The notes: generated by a model from the sequence alone, not told the origin. A stretch of 64,000 nt of DNA from Evansella vedderi (GCF_030813435.1 NZ_JAUSUG010000025.1:18108-82107), one strand, 5' to 3'; counted from the first letter of the stretch, positions 1 through 9,435 are shown. Numbers and translations: made by a program.

Positions 1-81
1 TATTAAGGTTTTGGTGAGGGATAACACATTCCCTAATAACAAGTACATTTGTCCTATAAATAAGTCTTTTACGAGAAGCGA

Positions 82-288
82 GTGAGTGACATGGGGATTC
101 ATTACCATTTAATAAAGCAAATGGAAGCGAAAAGAAAACAGATGATTCGTTCAGCCAATGTCTATGGTTTCACATCAAAGCAAACAGTTCAATACAGCCA
201 AGAGCTTGACCATTTAATGAATATATATAGAAGGTTGACAGTGGGAACGCCAAATAACAAAACGGAAAGAACAGAAGTTTTCCAATAA
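82..288 (+). CDS. Spo0E-like aspartyl-phosphate phosphatase
   Basis: A 68-residue soluble protein. The central segment contains SQELDHLMNIYRR, the SQELD signature of Spo0E/YnzD-type phosphatases, which remove phosphate from Spo0A and so delay sporulation. Size and a two-helix pattern fit the family. The frame opens at GTG 82; ATG 91 is an alternative, and neither has a strong ribosome binding site. A strong terminator follows directly, so it is probably monocistronic. The exact target (Spo0A or another response regulator) cannot be read from sequence. Confidence 0.82.
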   Translation: MSDMGIHYHLIKQMEAKRKQMIRSANVYGFTSKQTVQYSQELDHLMNIYRRLTVGTPNNKTERTEVFQ

Positions 289-300
289 AAATATAGTATC

Positions 301-338
301 ATACACCCTCACATGGAAAGAAGGGTGTATTTTCTTTG
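301..338 (+). terminator. Intrinsic terminator after Spo0E-like gene
   Basis: Nine-base arms ATACACCCT (301-309) and AGGGTGTAT (322-330) followed by TTTCTTT. Separates the phosphatase gene from khtT. Confidence 0.75.
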
Positions 339-355
339 GAGGATATATATTAACT

Positions 356-383
356 TTGTACATGCTTGAATTTGATATATACT
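356..383 (+). promoter_or_regulatory. Possible sigma-A promoter for khtTU
   Basis: TTGTAC (356-361), 16-nt spacer, TATACT (378-383), about 40 nt before the khtT start. The match is moderate; no operator is obvious. Confidence 0.4.
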
Positions 384-421
384 GTATTTTATAAGCTACT
401 AGGAGAAAGGGCGGAATACAT

Positions 422-916
422 ATGCAAGTAAAAATGGCTAACTTACCAGGAATTGGTAAAAAGTTTTCTTTTATTACAGCACAAAACAGCATGATTGTGT
501 TAATTGTTCACCACACTGGAAAAAGGGAATTGTATTTCTTCCATGATCAGGATAATGATGAGGCTGATTTTGCCATCGACCTAACGGCTGATGAAACAAG
601 AGAATTAGGAGCGCATCTCTTAGGGGCTATGTTTCAGCCAGTTGACGTGGACAAAATGAAGCTGTTGAAGAGCCAAATTGTGACAGAGTGGATTAAACTA
701 GATAAACATTCGTCAATAGTTAATAAGACCATTAGTCAATCTGAGGTTCGTAAAAAGACTGGTGTTTCTATTGTTGGTATTTTCAGAGATAACGATGTTA
801 TTGCAAGTCCAGGGTTGGATGAAGTGTTATTAGAGGGTGATACGGTTATGGTTATTGGTAAACAGGAGGAAATATCTAAATTTGAAGCTCTATGTGAAGG
901 TAAGGAGATTTCCTAG
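422..916 (+). CDS. khtT: K+/H+ antiporter regulatory subunit KhtT
   Basis: 164 residues, the length of Bacillus subtilis KhtT (YhaT). The N-terminal half is a small mixed domain; the C-terminal half (about residues 75-160) is a TrkA-C/RCK_C domain with the typical pattern VLLEGDTVMVIGKQEEISKF. In B. subtilis KhtT is the cytoplasmic gating subunit of the KhtU K+/H+ antiporter and binds c-di-AMP through RCK_C. A ribosome binding site AGGAGAAAGG lies just upstream of ATG 422. Its stop codon overlaps the GTG start of khtU by one base, so the two are [15 protein letters not shown] coupled. No KhtS-like gene precedes it. Confidence 0.88.
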   Translation: MQVKMANLPGIGKKFSFITAQNSMIVLIVHHTGKRELYFFHDQDNDEADFAIDLTADETRELGAHLLGAMFQPVDVDKMKLLKSQIVTEWIKLDKHSSIVNKTISQSEVRKKTGVSIVGIFRDNDVIASPGLDEVLLEGDTVMVIGKQEEISKFEALCEGKEIS

Positions 917-2085
917 TGGAAATTTATATTCCAGTAATGCTGAGTGCCGGAATCATCTTCCTCCTGATGTTTATATTCGGACTCATTAGCTTTAAATTTA
1001 AAATTCCCGAAGTTATTATCTATATATTATTAGGGGTTGTTTTAGCTTCCTTTCTAGGAGACAATGAATTACTGTTTTTAATAGGTGAAGTGGGAATTGT
1101 TTTATTGTTTTTTATGTTAGGTATGGAATTCCCAATAAAACAGTTGTTAAAGGTGGCTAAAAAAGTTACACCAGCAGGTACCTTGGACGTTATACTTAAT
1201 ATTGGTGTAACGATGCTTATCGTTTACCTGTTTGGTTTAGGTCTTCTAGAATCCCTGATTATTGGTGGGGTAGTTTATGCCACGAGTTCATCGATTACAG
1301 CAAAGCTATTAGAGACGAATAAGCGGATGGCCAATCCTGAGTCAGAATTTATATTAGGATTATTAATATTTGAGGATTTGGTAGCCCCTGTATTAGTTGC
1401 TATTCTTGTAGGTTTAACTGCTGGTGTTGGAATGACTGGCGGCTCCTTTACTATTCTAATCCTGAAGGTAGTAGCCCTTACAGCTGGTGCCATTATTTTA
1501 GGACAATTATTATTTACTAGATTGCAGAATTTCTTTGAACGCTATTTAAGCTCCGATATTTTTATCATGTTTGTAATAGGTATTGCGTTAGCATATGGTG
1601 GTTTTGCACTATTCCTCGATTTATCAGAGGTTCTCGGTGCATTCCTAGCGGGGATCATGATTGCAGAAGTGAGAAAGACGGAACAGCTAGAGCACTTGAT
1701 CCTGCCAATTAGAGATTTAACTTTACCGTTATTTTTCCTATGGTTTGGTACTACCATTGAATTTGGAGCAGGCGTTCCGATGATTCCCCTATTGATAACA
1801 TTGGTTGTATGGGCAATTATTGCAAAAATAATTGTAGGTGTCGTTGGAGGGAGGATGTACGGACTCAGTAAAAAAGTTTCCGTTCGGGCCGGTTTTTCCT
1901 TAATTCAGCGGGGGGAATTCTCCATTATTATTGCAGCCCTTGCAACCGCTGAAGTAATGGTATTCAGCAGTATATTTATTTTAGTCATTGCTATGATCGG
2001 TATTGTATTCTTCCAATTTGCACCGAAAATTGCGAAGAAGCTCTATCCAGATAAGAAACCTGAAAAAGTAAAGTTGCCAGGGTAA
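916..2085 (+). CDS. khtU: K+/H+ antiporter membrane subunit KhtU (CPA2 family)
   Basis: 389 residues, almost entirely hydrophobic with about 12-13 predicted membrane segments, matching the Na+/H+ exchanger/KefB (CPA2) fold and KhtU of B. subtilis. GMEFPIK near residue 70 and FEDLVAP near 150 are typical CPA2 segments; the aspartate of the latter is the expected ion-binding residue. The protein ends just after the membrane domain without its own TrkA-N domain, consistent with separate KhtT control. The start is GTG 916 with AAGGAGAT upstream inside khtT. It would export K+ in exchange for protons, a typical alkaline or osmotic stress function. Confidence 0.87.
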   Translation: MEIYIPVMLSAGIIFLLMFIFGLISFKFKIPEVIIYILLGVVLASFLGDNELLFLIGEVGIVLLFFMLGMEFPIKQLLKVAKKVTPAGTLDVILNIGVTMLIVYLFGLGLLESLIIGGVVYATSSSITAKLLETNKRMANPESEFILGLLIFEDLVAPVLVAILVGLTAGVGMTGGSFTILILKVVALTAGAIILGQLLFTRLQNFFERYLSSDIFIMFVIGIALAYGGFALFLDLSEVLGAFLAGIMIAEVRKTEQLEHLILPIRDLTLPLFFLWFGTTIEFGAGVPMIPLLITLVVWAIIAKIIVGVVGGRMYGLSKKVSVRAGFSLIQRGEFSIIIAALATAEVMVFSSIFILVIAMIGIVFFQFAPKIAKKLYPDKKPEKVKLPG

Positions 2086-2097
2086 AAATATTTTATA

Positions 2098-2150
2098 AGG
2101 GGTTGTCTCAAAAGGTTAAAAGAATACCATCCGAGGCAACCTCTTTGTAA
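2098..2150 (+). terminator. Terminator after khtU
   Basis: AGGGGTTGTCTC pairs with GAGGCAACCTCT (2133-2144) with G-U pairs, then a short T-rich run. The loop begins with CAAAAGG, a feature shared by terminator hairpins at 20608, 26508 and 61611. Confidence 0.6.
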
Positions 2151-2267
2151 TACCTTTGTAATATTTGTTAACAGAATATTTTTTAAATTGGACGTCTGTG
2201 ACATGCTATTTTTTCATCATTATGTAGTATAATGAAAAAAAAGGTAAAGAAGGCGGTGGTTTTATAC

Positions 2268-2408
2268 GTGGCTATCTTGTACATTTGTAAAAGATGTAAT
2301 GGTAATGGTTCCGTTGAAAGGAAGCTCTGGTTTATGAAGAGAAAGGTTTCTTGTCCGTATTGCAAAGGGGCAGGCAAAAGGAAATATAAAAAGGATAAAA
2401 TAGGCTAA
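2268..2408 (+). CDS. Small CxxCxGxG zinc-finger-like protein (YuiA-like)
   Basis: A 46-residue basic protein with two DnaJ-type knuckles, CKRCNGNG and CPYCKGAG, separated by 17 residues: a complete four-cysteine zinc site. It resembles the short YuiA-type proteins of Bacillus. GTG 2268 is chosen because AAGGCGGTGG lies upstream at usual distance; the upstream ATG 2232 sits on a TATAAT box (2228-2233). A good terminator follows. Function unknown; the motif suggests zinc binding and perhaps protein or RNA contact. Confidence 0.7.
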   Translation: MAILYICKRCNGNGSVERKLWFMKRKVSCPYCKGAGKRKYKKDKIG

Positions 2409-2415
2409 TGGGTTT

Positions 2416-2446
2416 CCTGCATCTTTTATAGTGCAGGTTTTTTTTG
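2416..2446 (+). terminator. Intrinsic terminator after the YuiA-like gene
   Basis: CCTGCA (2416-2421) and TGCAGG (2432-2437) followed by eight T. Confidence 0.85.
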
Positions 2447-2498
2447 TTGTGCTTTTTATTTTCTTCCGAATAGAGGTTGAAAAAGGAATTGTGTATTG

Positions 2499-2602
2499 AT
2501 AAAGGGAAAAAAGTTACCGAAAAGGGAAGAGGAGAAGGATTTGGGTAACAATAAAGGGGGAAAAGTTACCGAAATAGAAAGCTACAATCGATTTGGGGAA
2601 CG
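2499..2602. repeat. Two-copy tandem repeat of about 52 bp
   Basis: AAAGGG-A/G-AAAAGTTACCGAAA occurs at 2501 and 2553, and both copies continue with a related tail (GGATTTGGGTAAC, CGATTTGGGGAAC). The unit contains TTACC and GGTAA in inverted orientation. No coding potential is evident. Confidence 0.55.
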
Positions 2603-2649
2603 AATGCATTCCAACTAAGGACTAAAAGAAGATGCCCACTAAAATAAGC

Positions 2650-2684
2650 ATAGGTAGCAGCTATAAACTATAGTCACTACCTAT
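2650..2684 (-). terminator. Probable terminator of prfC
   Basis: ATAGGTAG (2650-2657) and CTACCTAT (2677-2684) flank an inner partial stem; on the minus strand it lies just after the prfC stop and is followed by TATTTTAGT. The T-run is modest. Confidence 0.55.
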
Positions 2685-2709
2685 ACTTCGTGAAGTCTTT
2701 CTCATTAAA

Positions 2710-4254
2710 CTACTCTAATAACTCCCAACCGGTTGATAGACCTAAATCCGGATACTTATCTTGGAAATAACGAAGAGTAAATTCGTTTTCGAATAAAATG
2801 ACAGAACGACCTTGCTGATCGTGTACATGCATTTTTCGGCTGTCCAGCATTTTATCTGTCACTTCCCCTTTCGTAACCCAGCGGGCCAGTTCATGGGTTA
2901 AGTGGGTAAATTCAATATCTACGTTGTATTCGTTCTTCATCCTATATTCGAATACCTGGAATTGCAGCTCCCCAACGGCACCTATAATGAAGTCTTCAAA
3001 ATAGGGTGTTTTATAAAGCTGTATAGTTCCCTCTTGAACAAGTTGAGAAAGACCTTTGTGATATTGCTTGTGCTTTAGGGCGTTTTTTGCCATTATTTTT
3101 GCAAAGCGTTCTGGGGGAAACTGTGGCATTTCTTCATAAACGATTCGTTCATTTCCACTCACTAGTGTATCCCCAACCTCAAAGTTTCCAGAGTCATATA
3201 AACCGATAATATCTCCTGGCATTGCAGTATCCACTGTTTCACGATCCGAAGCAAAAAAGGAGTGGGACTGGCTTAGCTTCATTTTCTTCCCTGTGCGAGA
3301 AAGCATCACTTCCATACCCCGTTCAAATTTCCCTGAGCAGACGCGGAAGAAGGCAATTCGGTCACGATGGTTAGGGTTCATATTCGCTTGAATCTTAAAA
3401 ATGAACCCTGTAAATGTGTCACTATCAGGGTCTACAAGCTCCCCAGACGCTTTACGTGGTTGTGGTTCTGCCGCTAGCTTTACAAAGTTATCCAAGAAGG
3501 ATTGTACTCCAAAGCTAGATAGTGCACTACCAAAAAACACTGGAGTTAATTGTCCATTTTGAACCTTTTCCATTGTAAATTCATTACCAGCTTCTTCTAA
3601 AAGCATAATGTCTTCTTCTAATTTTTCTTTTTCAAAGGATTGAAGGACCTTCTGCTCACTATATGGAACAATCTCCCGTTCGTGGGAGTCATTGTACAGT
3701 TCAATTTTCTCATCAGGAATGCTGTAGATCCCGCGTAATGTTTTTCCCATACCAATAGGCCAGTTCATGGGATAGGTTTCCATCTCTAAGACCTCTTCAA
3801 TCTCTGCTAAAAGATCAAGTGGTTCTTTTCCTTCACGGTCCAATTTATTGATGAAAGTTAAAATAGGGATACCACGCATACGGCAGACCTTAAATAACTT
3901 CAAAGTTTGAGCCTCGATACCTTTCACACTATCGATAACCATTACGGCTGTATCTACAGCTGTTAACGTTCGATAGGTATCTTCACTGAAGTCCTCATGC
4001 CCAGGTGTATCTAATATATTAATTTGTATATCATTATAAATAAGTTGCATTACACTGGAGGTTACGGAAATTCCCCTTTGTTTTTCAATCTCCATCCAGT
4101 CTGATGTAGCAAACTTACCAGATTTTTTTCCTTTAACAGTTCCGGCGCTTCTAATACCTCCACCGAGTAATAACAGTTTTTCTGTTAACGTAGTTTTCCC
4201 AGCATCGGGGTGGGAGATAATAGCAAACGTCCTTCTAGGTGTTTCGTTAGTCAT
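2710..4254 (-). CDS. prfC: Peptide chain release factor 3
   Basis: 514 residues. A [13 protein letters not shown] GTPase that recycles RF1/RF2 from terminated ribosomes. G1 [10 protein letters not shown] near the N-terminus, switch region GISVTSSV, G3 DTPGHEDF and G4 NKLD are all intact, followed by the EF-G-like domain II and the RF3-specific C-terminal domain, so it looks full length and active. The frame opens at 4260, but GGAAAGGG lies only two bases before that ATG and about eight bases before ATG 4254, which I prefer. RF3 is absent from some Bacillaceae, so its presence is mildly notable. It stands alone between terminators. Confidence 0.95.
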   Translation of the reverse strand: MTNETPRRTFAIISHPDAGKTTLTEKLLLLGGGIRSAGTVKGKKSGKFATSDWMEIEKQRGISVTSSVMQLIYNDIQINILDTPGHEDFSEDTYRTLTAVDTAVMVIDSVKGIEAQTLKLFKVCRMRGIPILTFINKLDREGKEPLDLLAEIEEVLEMETYPMNWPIGMGKTLRGIYSIPDEKIELYNDSHEREIVPYSEQKVLQSFEKEKLEEDIMLLEEAGNEFTMEKVQNGQLTPVFFGSALSSFGVQSFLDNFVKLAAEPQPRKASGELVDPDSDTFTGFIFKIQANMNPNHRDRIAFFRVCSGKFERGMEVMLSRTGKKMKLSQSHSFFASDRETVDTAMPGDIIGLYDSGNFEVGDTLVSGNERIVYEEMPQFPPERFAKIMAKNALKHKQYHKGLSQLVQEGTIQLYKTPYFEDFIIGAVGELQFQVFEYRMKNEYNVDIEFTHLTHELARWVTKGEVTDKMLDSRKMHVHDQQGRSVILFENEFTLRYFQDKYPDLGLSTGWELLE

Positions 4255-4405
4255 ATACATAACCCTTTCCAGCTAAGTTGAAATGCTCCAATTTCTCATT
4301 ATATACAAAAGTGGAGAAAGAATCACTATTTTTTTCCGTTTTGCCCACTCAGAACTAGATATTGTGCATATGTTGTGGATGAAACGATGAAAGGGGGCTG
4401 CTAAT

Positions 4406-4504
4406 ATGTCTCACACTCCAGCAAGGGGCTATGTAGGGGGCTTTGCCTTCATTTTAGTGTTATTTATCTTGTTAGCTATTATTGGTGCTGCTTATGTGTA
4501 CTAA
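4406..4504 (+). CDS. YjcZ-family sporulation peptide
   Basis: A 32-residue peptide. The core GGFAFILVLFILLAIIGAAY is a single membrane helix with the GFAFILVLFILLxIxGAA pattern of YjcZ-family sporulation proteins of Bacilli. A ribosome binding site AAAGGGGG lies 9 nt before ATG 4406. A terminator follows at once. Family members are expressed during sporulation; their role is unknown. Confidence 0.82.
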   Translation: MSHTPARGYVGGFAFILVLFILLAIIGAAYVY

Positions 4505-4514
4505 ATAGCAGAAA

Positions 4515-4560
4515 GGAGGAACGAAAGGATTTTTCCATACCTTTTGGTTCCTCCTCTTTT
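4515..4560. terminator. Bidirectional terminator between yjcZ-like gene and modB
   Basis: GGAGGAAC (4515-4522) and GTTCCTCC (4547-4554) with an inner AAAGG/CCTTT stem, then TCTTTT. It can serve the plus-strand peptide gene and modB on the minus strand. Confidence 0.72.
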
Positions 4561-4568
4561 CTTTCCAC

Positions 4569-5228
4569 CTATGTTTCTTTCTTCCATTGTACAAAAAATA
4601 ATAGGAAAAAGGACAATGTGACGATGGATAGTACCCAATATATAGCAAGCTCCGTTCTTCCCGTTTCCACTGCAATATAGATGGCGGTAGGAACTGTTTG
4701 TGTTCTTCCAGGAATGTTTCCAGCAAACATAAGGGTTGCACCAAACTCCCCAAGGGCCCTTGCAGCACCAAGGATGAAAGCAACAATCATGACATTTTTA
4801 GATAAAGGAATGGTGACGTATCGAAAGATTTGCAGAGAATTTCCACCCAAGACTTGTCCCACATCTTCTAAATCCTTATCCACCTGTTCAAATCCGGCCT
4901 TAAGGGTTTGATACATAAGGGGAAAAGCGACGATAGTGGCAGCCATCACTGCAGCGATAAAGGAAAATACAATCGTCTCGCTAAAAATAAATTCGTAGAC
5001 TCTCCCAATAGTACTGTTTCGGCCAAAAAAGTAGAGTAGGCCAAATCCAATAACCGTTGGCGGCAGTACTAACGGTAGCATTAGTAATGTTTCTAGTAGT
5101 TGTTTGCCTTTGAAATTACGCCGTTTCATTAACCCAGCAGCAATTAAGGCGAGGGAAAACCCTAGAATACTTGCTATCACTGTTACTCGTATGGAAATAA
5201 ATATGGGTGTCCAAAAATCTAAATTCAT
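4569..5228 (-). CDS. modB: Molybdate ABC transporter permease ModB
   Basis: 219 residues, about five membrane helices, standard ModB length. The cytoplasmic EAA-type loop around EDVGQVLGGNSLQIF and the conserved ARALGEFGATLMFAGN segment are characteristic. ModB forms the membrane channel of the molybdate importer and receives substrate from ModA, encoded 14 bp upstream. No ModC ATPase gene lies next to it: the downstream neighbour is a sporulation peptide on the other strand. The energising ATPase must be encoded elsewhere or shared. Confidence 0.92.
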   Translation of the reverse strand: MNLDFWTPIFISIRVTVIASILGFSLALIAAGLMKRRNFKGKQLLETLLMLPLVLPPTVIGFGLLYFFGRNSTIGRVYEFIFSETIVFSFIAAVMAATIVAFPLMYQTLKAGFEQVDKDLEDVGQVLGGNSLQIFRYVTIPLSKNVMIVAFILGAARALGEFGATLMFAGNIPGRTQTVPTAIYIAVETGRTELAIYWVLSIVTLSFFLLFFVQWKKET

Positions 5229-5242
5229 GAAAAATCACTCTT

Positions 5243-6001
5243 TTATGGAATAGTTTTAAATCCGTTTCTTTGAAAAATGTGTTGTGCCTCTTCAGCTTGT
5301 AGCCAATGGTAGAAATCAGTAATCTCAGGATTAGCGTTCTTCATTATTCCCATTGGGTAATAAATGGGAGAATAGGTGTCAGCGTCTATTATATCAAACA
5401 CATTAACATTTGACTGAACTGTGTCCGTAACATAGACAATCCCTGCATCCACATTCGCTGTTTCTACGTAAGTTAATGCTTGTCTTGTATCATTTGAAAA
5501 TATTATTTTATGTTCCATATTAGTCCAAATCTCGGCCGTTTCTAGTGCCTCCTTCGCATAGTGACCTACCGGTACCATCTCAGGTTGTCCAATCGCTATA
5601 CGGCCAATCTGATCGTTGTTCAATAAATCTTCTATGGAAACGATGGATAAATTACTATCAGCAGGTGTTATAACTACTAACTGGTTTTGTAATAGGTCTG
5701 CTCTCATTTCAAGGTCTCCTTGAGACTCTAACAAATCCATATCCCTTGAGGAGGCGGAAATAAATAAGTCTCCTGGTGCTCCCTGAGTAATTTGCTGCCG
5801 TAGTCTTCCAGAAGAGCTAAAATTAAATATAAGATTCACATGGGGATTTTGCAGTTCGTATTCACTTTTTAACTCATTCATTACATCGGTTAAACTTGCA
5901 GCTGCCATTACGTGAAGTTCCACTGTTTCATTTGTATTAGAGCAAGCAGTATAAGTAAAGAGGGAGAATATAAAAAGAGTGAGCAATACTATTCTTTTCA
6001 A
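5243..6001 (-). CDS. modA: Molybdate-binding lipoprotein ModA
   Basis: A periplasmic-binding-type protein anchored as a lipoprotein: a short basic start, hydrophobic stretch and lipobox TYTAC, then ELHVMAAASLTDVMNEL, the typical ModA opening. Later segments APGDLFISAS and PVGHYAKEAL fit molybdate/tungstate-binding ModA. I choose TTG 6001 because GGAGG lies 9 nt upstream and it gives an ideal signal peptide beginning MKRIVLL; the frame extends to ATG 6040 but has no binding site there. It is the first gene of a modAB pair. Confidence 0.9.
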   Translation of the reverse strand: MKRIVLLTLFIFSLFTYTACSNTNETVELHVMAAASLTDVMNELKSEYELQNPHVNLIFNFSSSGRLRQQITQGAPGDLFISASSRDMDLLESQGDLEMRADLLQNQLVVITPADSNLSIVSIEDLLNNDQIGRIAIGQPEMVPVGHYAKEALETAEIWTNMEHKIIFSNDTRQALTYVETANVDAGIVYVTDTVQSNVNVFDIIDADTYSPIYYPMGIMKNANPEITDFYHWLQAEEAQHIFQRNGFKTIP

Positions 6002-6082
6002 TGGAATGTACCTCCGATTTTTAATCATTACAAATTCCATTATATTTTATATGGGAACAGTATTCCATGAGAATATAAAAAA

Positions 6083-6123
6083 AGCCTGCCTAAGGTAGTA
6101 GCCAAACCTTAGACAGCCTCTTT
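6083..6123. terminator. Hairpin terminator between modA and a small membrane-protein gene
   Basis: CTGCCTAAGGT and ACCTTAGACAG arms with A-rich and T-rich flanks, able to act in both directions. On the minus strand it terminates the 58-residue gene that ends at 6127. Confidence 0.65.
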
Positions 6124-6126
6124 TCG

Positions 6127-6303
6127 TTACGATGGATTTTCTTCAAAAGCTGGTAGGAACTTCGTAAAGTATGCTCCTAACAATGTCAGGATAGTGGCAC
6201 CAGTCCAAAATACGACGCCGTATAGAGAAAGCCCCATTAGTCCCACTAGGACATAAAATACGGGAATTAGCATAAAGCAGATAGGTGTAAGCCAAGCTTT
6301 CAA
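6127..6303 (-). CDS. Small two-helix membrane protein, unknown
   Basis: 58 residues with two predicted membrane helices (about residues 6-26 and 28-46) and a short acidic tail. Start is TTG 6303 with GAAAGGGGG at good distance upstream. A terminator follows. I do not recognise the family. Confidence 0.6.
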   Translation of the reverse strand: MKAWLTPICFMLIPVFYVLVGLMGLSLYGVVFWTGATILTLLGAYFTKFLPAFEENPS

Positions 6304-6584
6304 TGTATTTCCCCCTTTCTTACAAAGGTATACTTTAGATTAGTAATGATTATTTTTTCGGAGATTATTCTGTGTTAGTGGATAAATAAATGTAACGGAT
6401 AAGATTACAATATTAATATGTTGATAATGTTGTTATGATGATTTAAATTCGCCAACACAAATTTAAAACCCTTCAAATATTCGAAATATTTAGTTGACGG
6501 CTTTTTTGACTCCTGTTATACCCGGAAAAAATGAGGGACAAACTAATTATATCTGTCTAAAAAATCAAGGAAGAGAGTCAATAG

Positions 6585-7166
6585 ATGAAAAACTATCCCA
6601 GCTTTGAGGAAATAAAAGAGGTCCATGCAAAATTATCACAAATGAGACTAGAATATTGGTTGCATCATGATCTATTTTCCATGCAATGGTGGTTGTTAGT
6701 AGCGGTCTTAATCATTCCATGGATTATATGGTGGAGGTTTGTTGATAAAAAGAGATTAACTACCATCTTGCTGTTTGGAACGATCCTGATGATCGTAGTT
6801 ATGATGCTGGATGATATTGGGGTCGAGGCGCAGCTGTGGTCCTATCCTTATCAATTAATAAGTATTCTTCCGAGACTAGTTTCCATTGATCAAGGAATTA
6901 TTATTATTTTTCATATGGCACTATATCAGCTTTTCCCTAAATGGAAGTCCTTTTTAATTGCGAATACTATAATGGCGACTGCATTTACATTCATATTTGA
7001 ACCAATTACGGTATGGCTTGGAATATACCAATTAGATAACTGGGAGTATGTGTATTCCTTTCCCATTTATATTGCTAAGGCGTCCTTAGTCAAATATCTA
7101 GTAGATGAAGTGATTACAAAAGCAGAGGGAAAAACTCCCATACAGAATAGGATAGAAAAACAGTGA
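6585..7166 (+). CDS. CBO0543-family membrane protein
   Basis: 193 residues with about five membrane helices. The segment LWSYPYQLISILPRLVSIDQ resembles the conserved core of CBO0543-type proteins common in endospore formers; their function is not known. Ribosome binding site AAGGAAGAG before ATG 6585. The stop codon lies inside a perfect terminator stem shared with leuD on the other strand. Confidence 0.72.
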   Translation: MKNYPSFEEIKEVHAKLSQMRLEYWLHHDLFSMQWWLLVAVLIIPWIIWWRFVDKKRLTTILLFGTILMIVVMMLDDIGVEAQLWSYPYQLISILPRLVSIDQGIIIIFHMALYQLFPKWKSFLIANTIMATAFTFIFEPITVWLGIYQLDNWEYVYSFPIYIAKASLVKYLVDEVITKAEGKTPIQNRIEKQ

Positions 7167-7203
7167 GTAACGAAGAGTTATTCCTTCGTTACTCACTGTT
7201 TTC
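7161..7203. terminator. Strong bidirectional terminator
   Basis: A 15-bp perfect stem (7161-7175 with 7184-7198). TTTTC follows on the plus strand, and AAAAA precedes it so that the minus strand also gets a T-run. It ends the CBO0543-type gene and the ilv-leu operon after leuD. Confidence 0.9.
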
Positions 7204-7204
7204 A

Positions 7205-7786
7205 TTATTGTGCTTGTTCGTATTGTGAAATTTTATCTTCATGTGTCAAGGTTACAGCGATTTCGTCCCATCCATTGAGGAGCATTTCCCTGTGGTAGGC
7301 TGGAACTTCAAATGTAGCTTCAAACCCTTCACTGTCTTGAATCACTTGTTTTTCTAAATCGACGGTTAATTCATACGTGGAAGTCTCCGCTTTTTCAATT
7401 AGCTGTTCTACTCCCTTTTCCGAGAGTTTGATTGCGAGAATTCCGTTCTTTACACAGTTATTATAGAAAATATCAGCATAGCTTGGGGCAATAATAATCT
7501 TAAAACCATAATCCTGCAGTGCCCAAGGGGCATGTTCCCGTGATGATCCGCATCCAAAATTTTCCCCTGCAACAAGAATGGAAGCATTGTCATACTTAGG
7601 GTCATTCAAAGAGAAGTCTTCTCGGCGAATGCCATCATCATCAAAACGCCAGTTGTAGAATAAGAATTGTCCGAACCCTTGACGTTCGATTCGTTTCAAG
7701 AATTGCTTCGGTATTATTTGGTCTGTATCAATATTGGATCTGTTTAATGGATAAACGAGTCCTTTATGTTTTCGAATAGGTTCCAT
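7205..7786 (-). CDS. leuD: 3-isopropylmalate dehydratase small subunit
   Basis: 193 residues, usual length. LeuD pairs with LeuC to isomerise 2- to 3-isopropylmalate in leucine synthesis. The swivel-domain signature GENFGCGSSREHAPWAL is intact, as is RSNIDTDQIIPKQFL near the N-terminus. It lies 17 bp after leuC and is last in the operon, followed by the strong terminator. Confidence 0.97.
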   Translation of the reverse strand: MEPIRKHKGLVYPLNRSNIDTDQIIPKQFLKRIERQGFGQFLFYNWRFDDDGIRREDFSLNDPKYDNASILVAGENFGCGSSREHAPWALQDYGFKIIIAPSYADIFYNNCVKNGILAIKLSEKGVEQLIEKAETSTYELTVDLEKQVIQDSEGFEATFEVPAYHREMLLNGWDEIAVTLTHEDKISQYEQAQ

Positions 7787-7803
7787 ATTGTGATTTTTCC
7801 CTC

Positions 7804-9222
7804 CTATGATGAAAGTGTTGTAGCAAATTTACGAACATCTACGAAACGTCCTTCAATCGCTGCGGCTGCTGCCATCTCTGGACTAACAAGATGTGTACGA
7901 GCTCCGTTACCTTGACGCCCCTCAAAATTACGATTGGATGTGGAGGCACAGCGCTCACCATATGGTACGATATCATCATTCATGGCTAGACACATACTGC
8001 AGCCAGCTTCTCTCCATTGGAAGCCTGCCTCCTTGAAGATAACGTCCAAGCCTTCTTCTTCGGCAGCAAGCTTTATACTTTGCGATCCAGGAACAACAAT
8101 GGCCTGTACTGTATCTTTTACCTTTTTTCCTTCAACGATAGAAGCTGCTTTACGTAGATCACTTAAACGGGAATTAGTACAGGATCCTATAAATACATGA
8201 TCAATTTCTACAGAAGATATAGGTTGGTCTGCTGTGAGGCCCATGTACTCTAACGCTCGGGATATTTCGTCCTTTTCGTTTTTAGTTGATGCTTTATCAG
8301 GGTTAGGGACTGTGGCATTAATAGGAATACACATACCTGGATTCGTACCCCAAGTGACTTGTGGTTCCACTTCATTAGCATCTATTTCTACTGTTGTGTC
8401 ATACTCTGCACCTTCGTCTGTGGCAAGTGCTTGCCACTTTTCAACTGCTTCATCAAAATCTTTTCCTTTTGGTACATGGCGTCTACCCTTTAAATAGTTA
8501 AAAGTAGTTTCATCAGGACTGATCAAACCAGCTCTAGCACCAGCTTCAATGGACATATTACAAACGGTCATTCGTTCTTCCATTGATAGGGAGCGGATGG
8601 CATCACCTGTATATTCAACCACATAGCCTGTACCAAAGCGTACTCCAAACTTAGCAATAATTGCGAGAATTAAATCCTTTGCAGTTACTCCGGTTCCTAA
8701 CTGCCCATTCACCTTTACGTTAAGAGTTTTTGGTTTCGTTTGCCAAAGTGTTTGGGTAGCAAGAACATGCTCCACTTCACTCGTCCCAATTCCAAATGCT
8801 AAAGCACCAAAAGCCCCATGTGTGGAAGTATGGCTATCTCCACATACAATGGTTTTTCCAGGTTGAGTCAAACCTAGCTCAGGTCCAATAACGTGGACAA
8901 TACCTTGGTCAGGATGGTCGATATCTGCTAATGGAATCCCGAATTCCTCACAATTTTCTTTTAGTGTTTCCATTTGTTTTTTGGAAACAGGGTCTTTAAT
9001 AAAATATCTATCTAACGTTGGGACGTTGTGATCCATTGTAGCGAATGTACGGTCAGGACGTCTTACCTTACGACCTTGCATCCTTAATCCCTCGAAAGCT
9101 TGTGGGGATGTTACTTCATGGACAAGATGTAAATCGATATAAAGAAGATCTGGCTTATTGGGTTCCACATGAACAACATGTTGTTCCCAAATTTTTTCAA
9201 TAATTGTTTTTGGTTGCGACAT
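7804..9222 (-). CDS. leuC: 3-isopropylmalate dehydratase large subunit
   Basis: 472 residues, aconitase family. The three cysteines that hold the [4Fe-4S] cluster are present: one in IGSCTNSR and two in [30 protein letters not shown] is the usual substrate loop. Ribosome binding site AAGGAGTG sits before ATG 9222. It is separated from leuB by 263 bp filled with a dispersed GC-rich repeat, so co-transcription with leuB depends on read-through of that element. Confidence 0.97.
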   Translation of the reverse strand: MSQPKTIIEKIWEQHVVHVEPNKPDLLYIDLHLVHEVTSPQAFEGLRMQGRKVRRPDRTFATMDHNVPTLDRYFIKDPVSKKQMETLKENCEEFGIPLADIDHPDQGIVHVIGPELGLTQPGKTIVCGDSHTSTHGAFGALAFGIGTSEVEHVLATQTLWQTKPKTLNVKVNGQLGTGVTAKDLILAIIAKFGVRFGTGYVVEYTGDAIRSLSMEERMTVCNMSIEAGARAGLISPDETTFNYLKGRRHVPKGKDFDEAVEKWQALATDEGAEYDTTVEIDANEVEPQVTWGTNPGMCIPINATVPNPDKASTKNEKDEISRALEYMGLTADQPISSVEIDHVFIGSCTNSRLSDLRKAASIVEGKKVKDTVQAIVVPGSQSIKLAAEEEGLDVIFKEAGFQWREAGCSMCLAMNDDIVPYGERCASTSNRNFEGRQGNGARTHLVSPEMAAAAAIEGRFVDVRKFATTLSS

Positions 9223-9299
9223 GATATCACTCCTTATATAAAAAGTTGTCAGTATCTTGCGCCACTTTAACTACTTAAATTTTTGGCTATATTAGCTCA

Positions 9300-9435
9300 T
9301 TGTTGATTGTAGCGGAAGGCGTGAGACTCCTGCGGGAGAAGCTTGTCAAAGGGAGACCCCACAGGAGCGTCAGCGACGAGGAGGCTTCCTGACCGCCCGC
9401 GGAAAGCGAACGCCTGGAGCGGAAATCAACAGACA
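9300..9435. repeat. Dispersed GC-rich intergenic repeat (family R2) between leuB and leuC
   Basis: Begins TTGTTGATTGTAGCGGAAGG and ends with GGAAATCAACAGAC, so its ends are inverted; the middle holds GTGAGACTCCTGCGGGAGAA, GAGGAGGCTTCCTGACC and CCGCGGAAAGCGAACGCCTG. Related copies lie near 40.9, 43.6, 45.1, 54.1, 57.2 and 57.7 kb. It interrupts the leu genes without a coding frame. Confidence 0.8.

Noticed and set aside
6002..6040. ATG 6040 as modA start
   Set aside because: It has no ribosome binding site and would put a charged stretch before the signal peptide; TTG 6001 has GGAGG at nine bases.
7934..8497. Antisense frames opposite leuC
   Set aside because: Shadow frames of a strongly conserved enzyme gene; serine-rich, typical of antisense [11 protein letters not shown].
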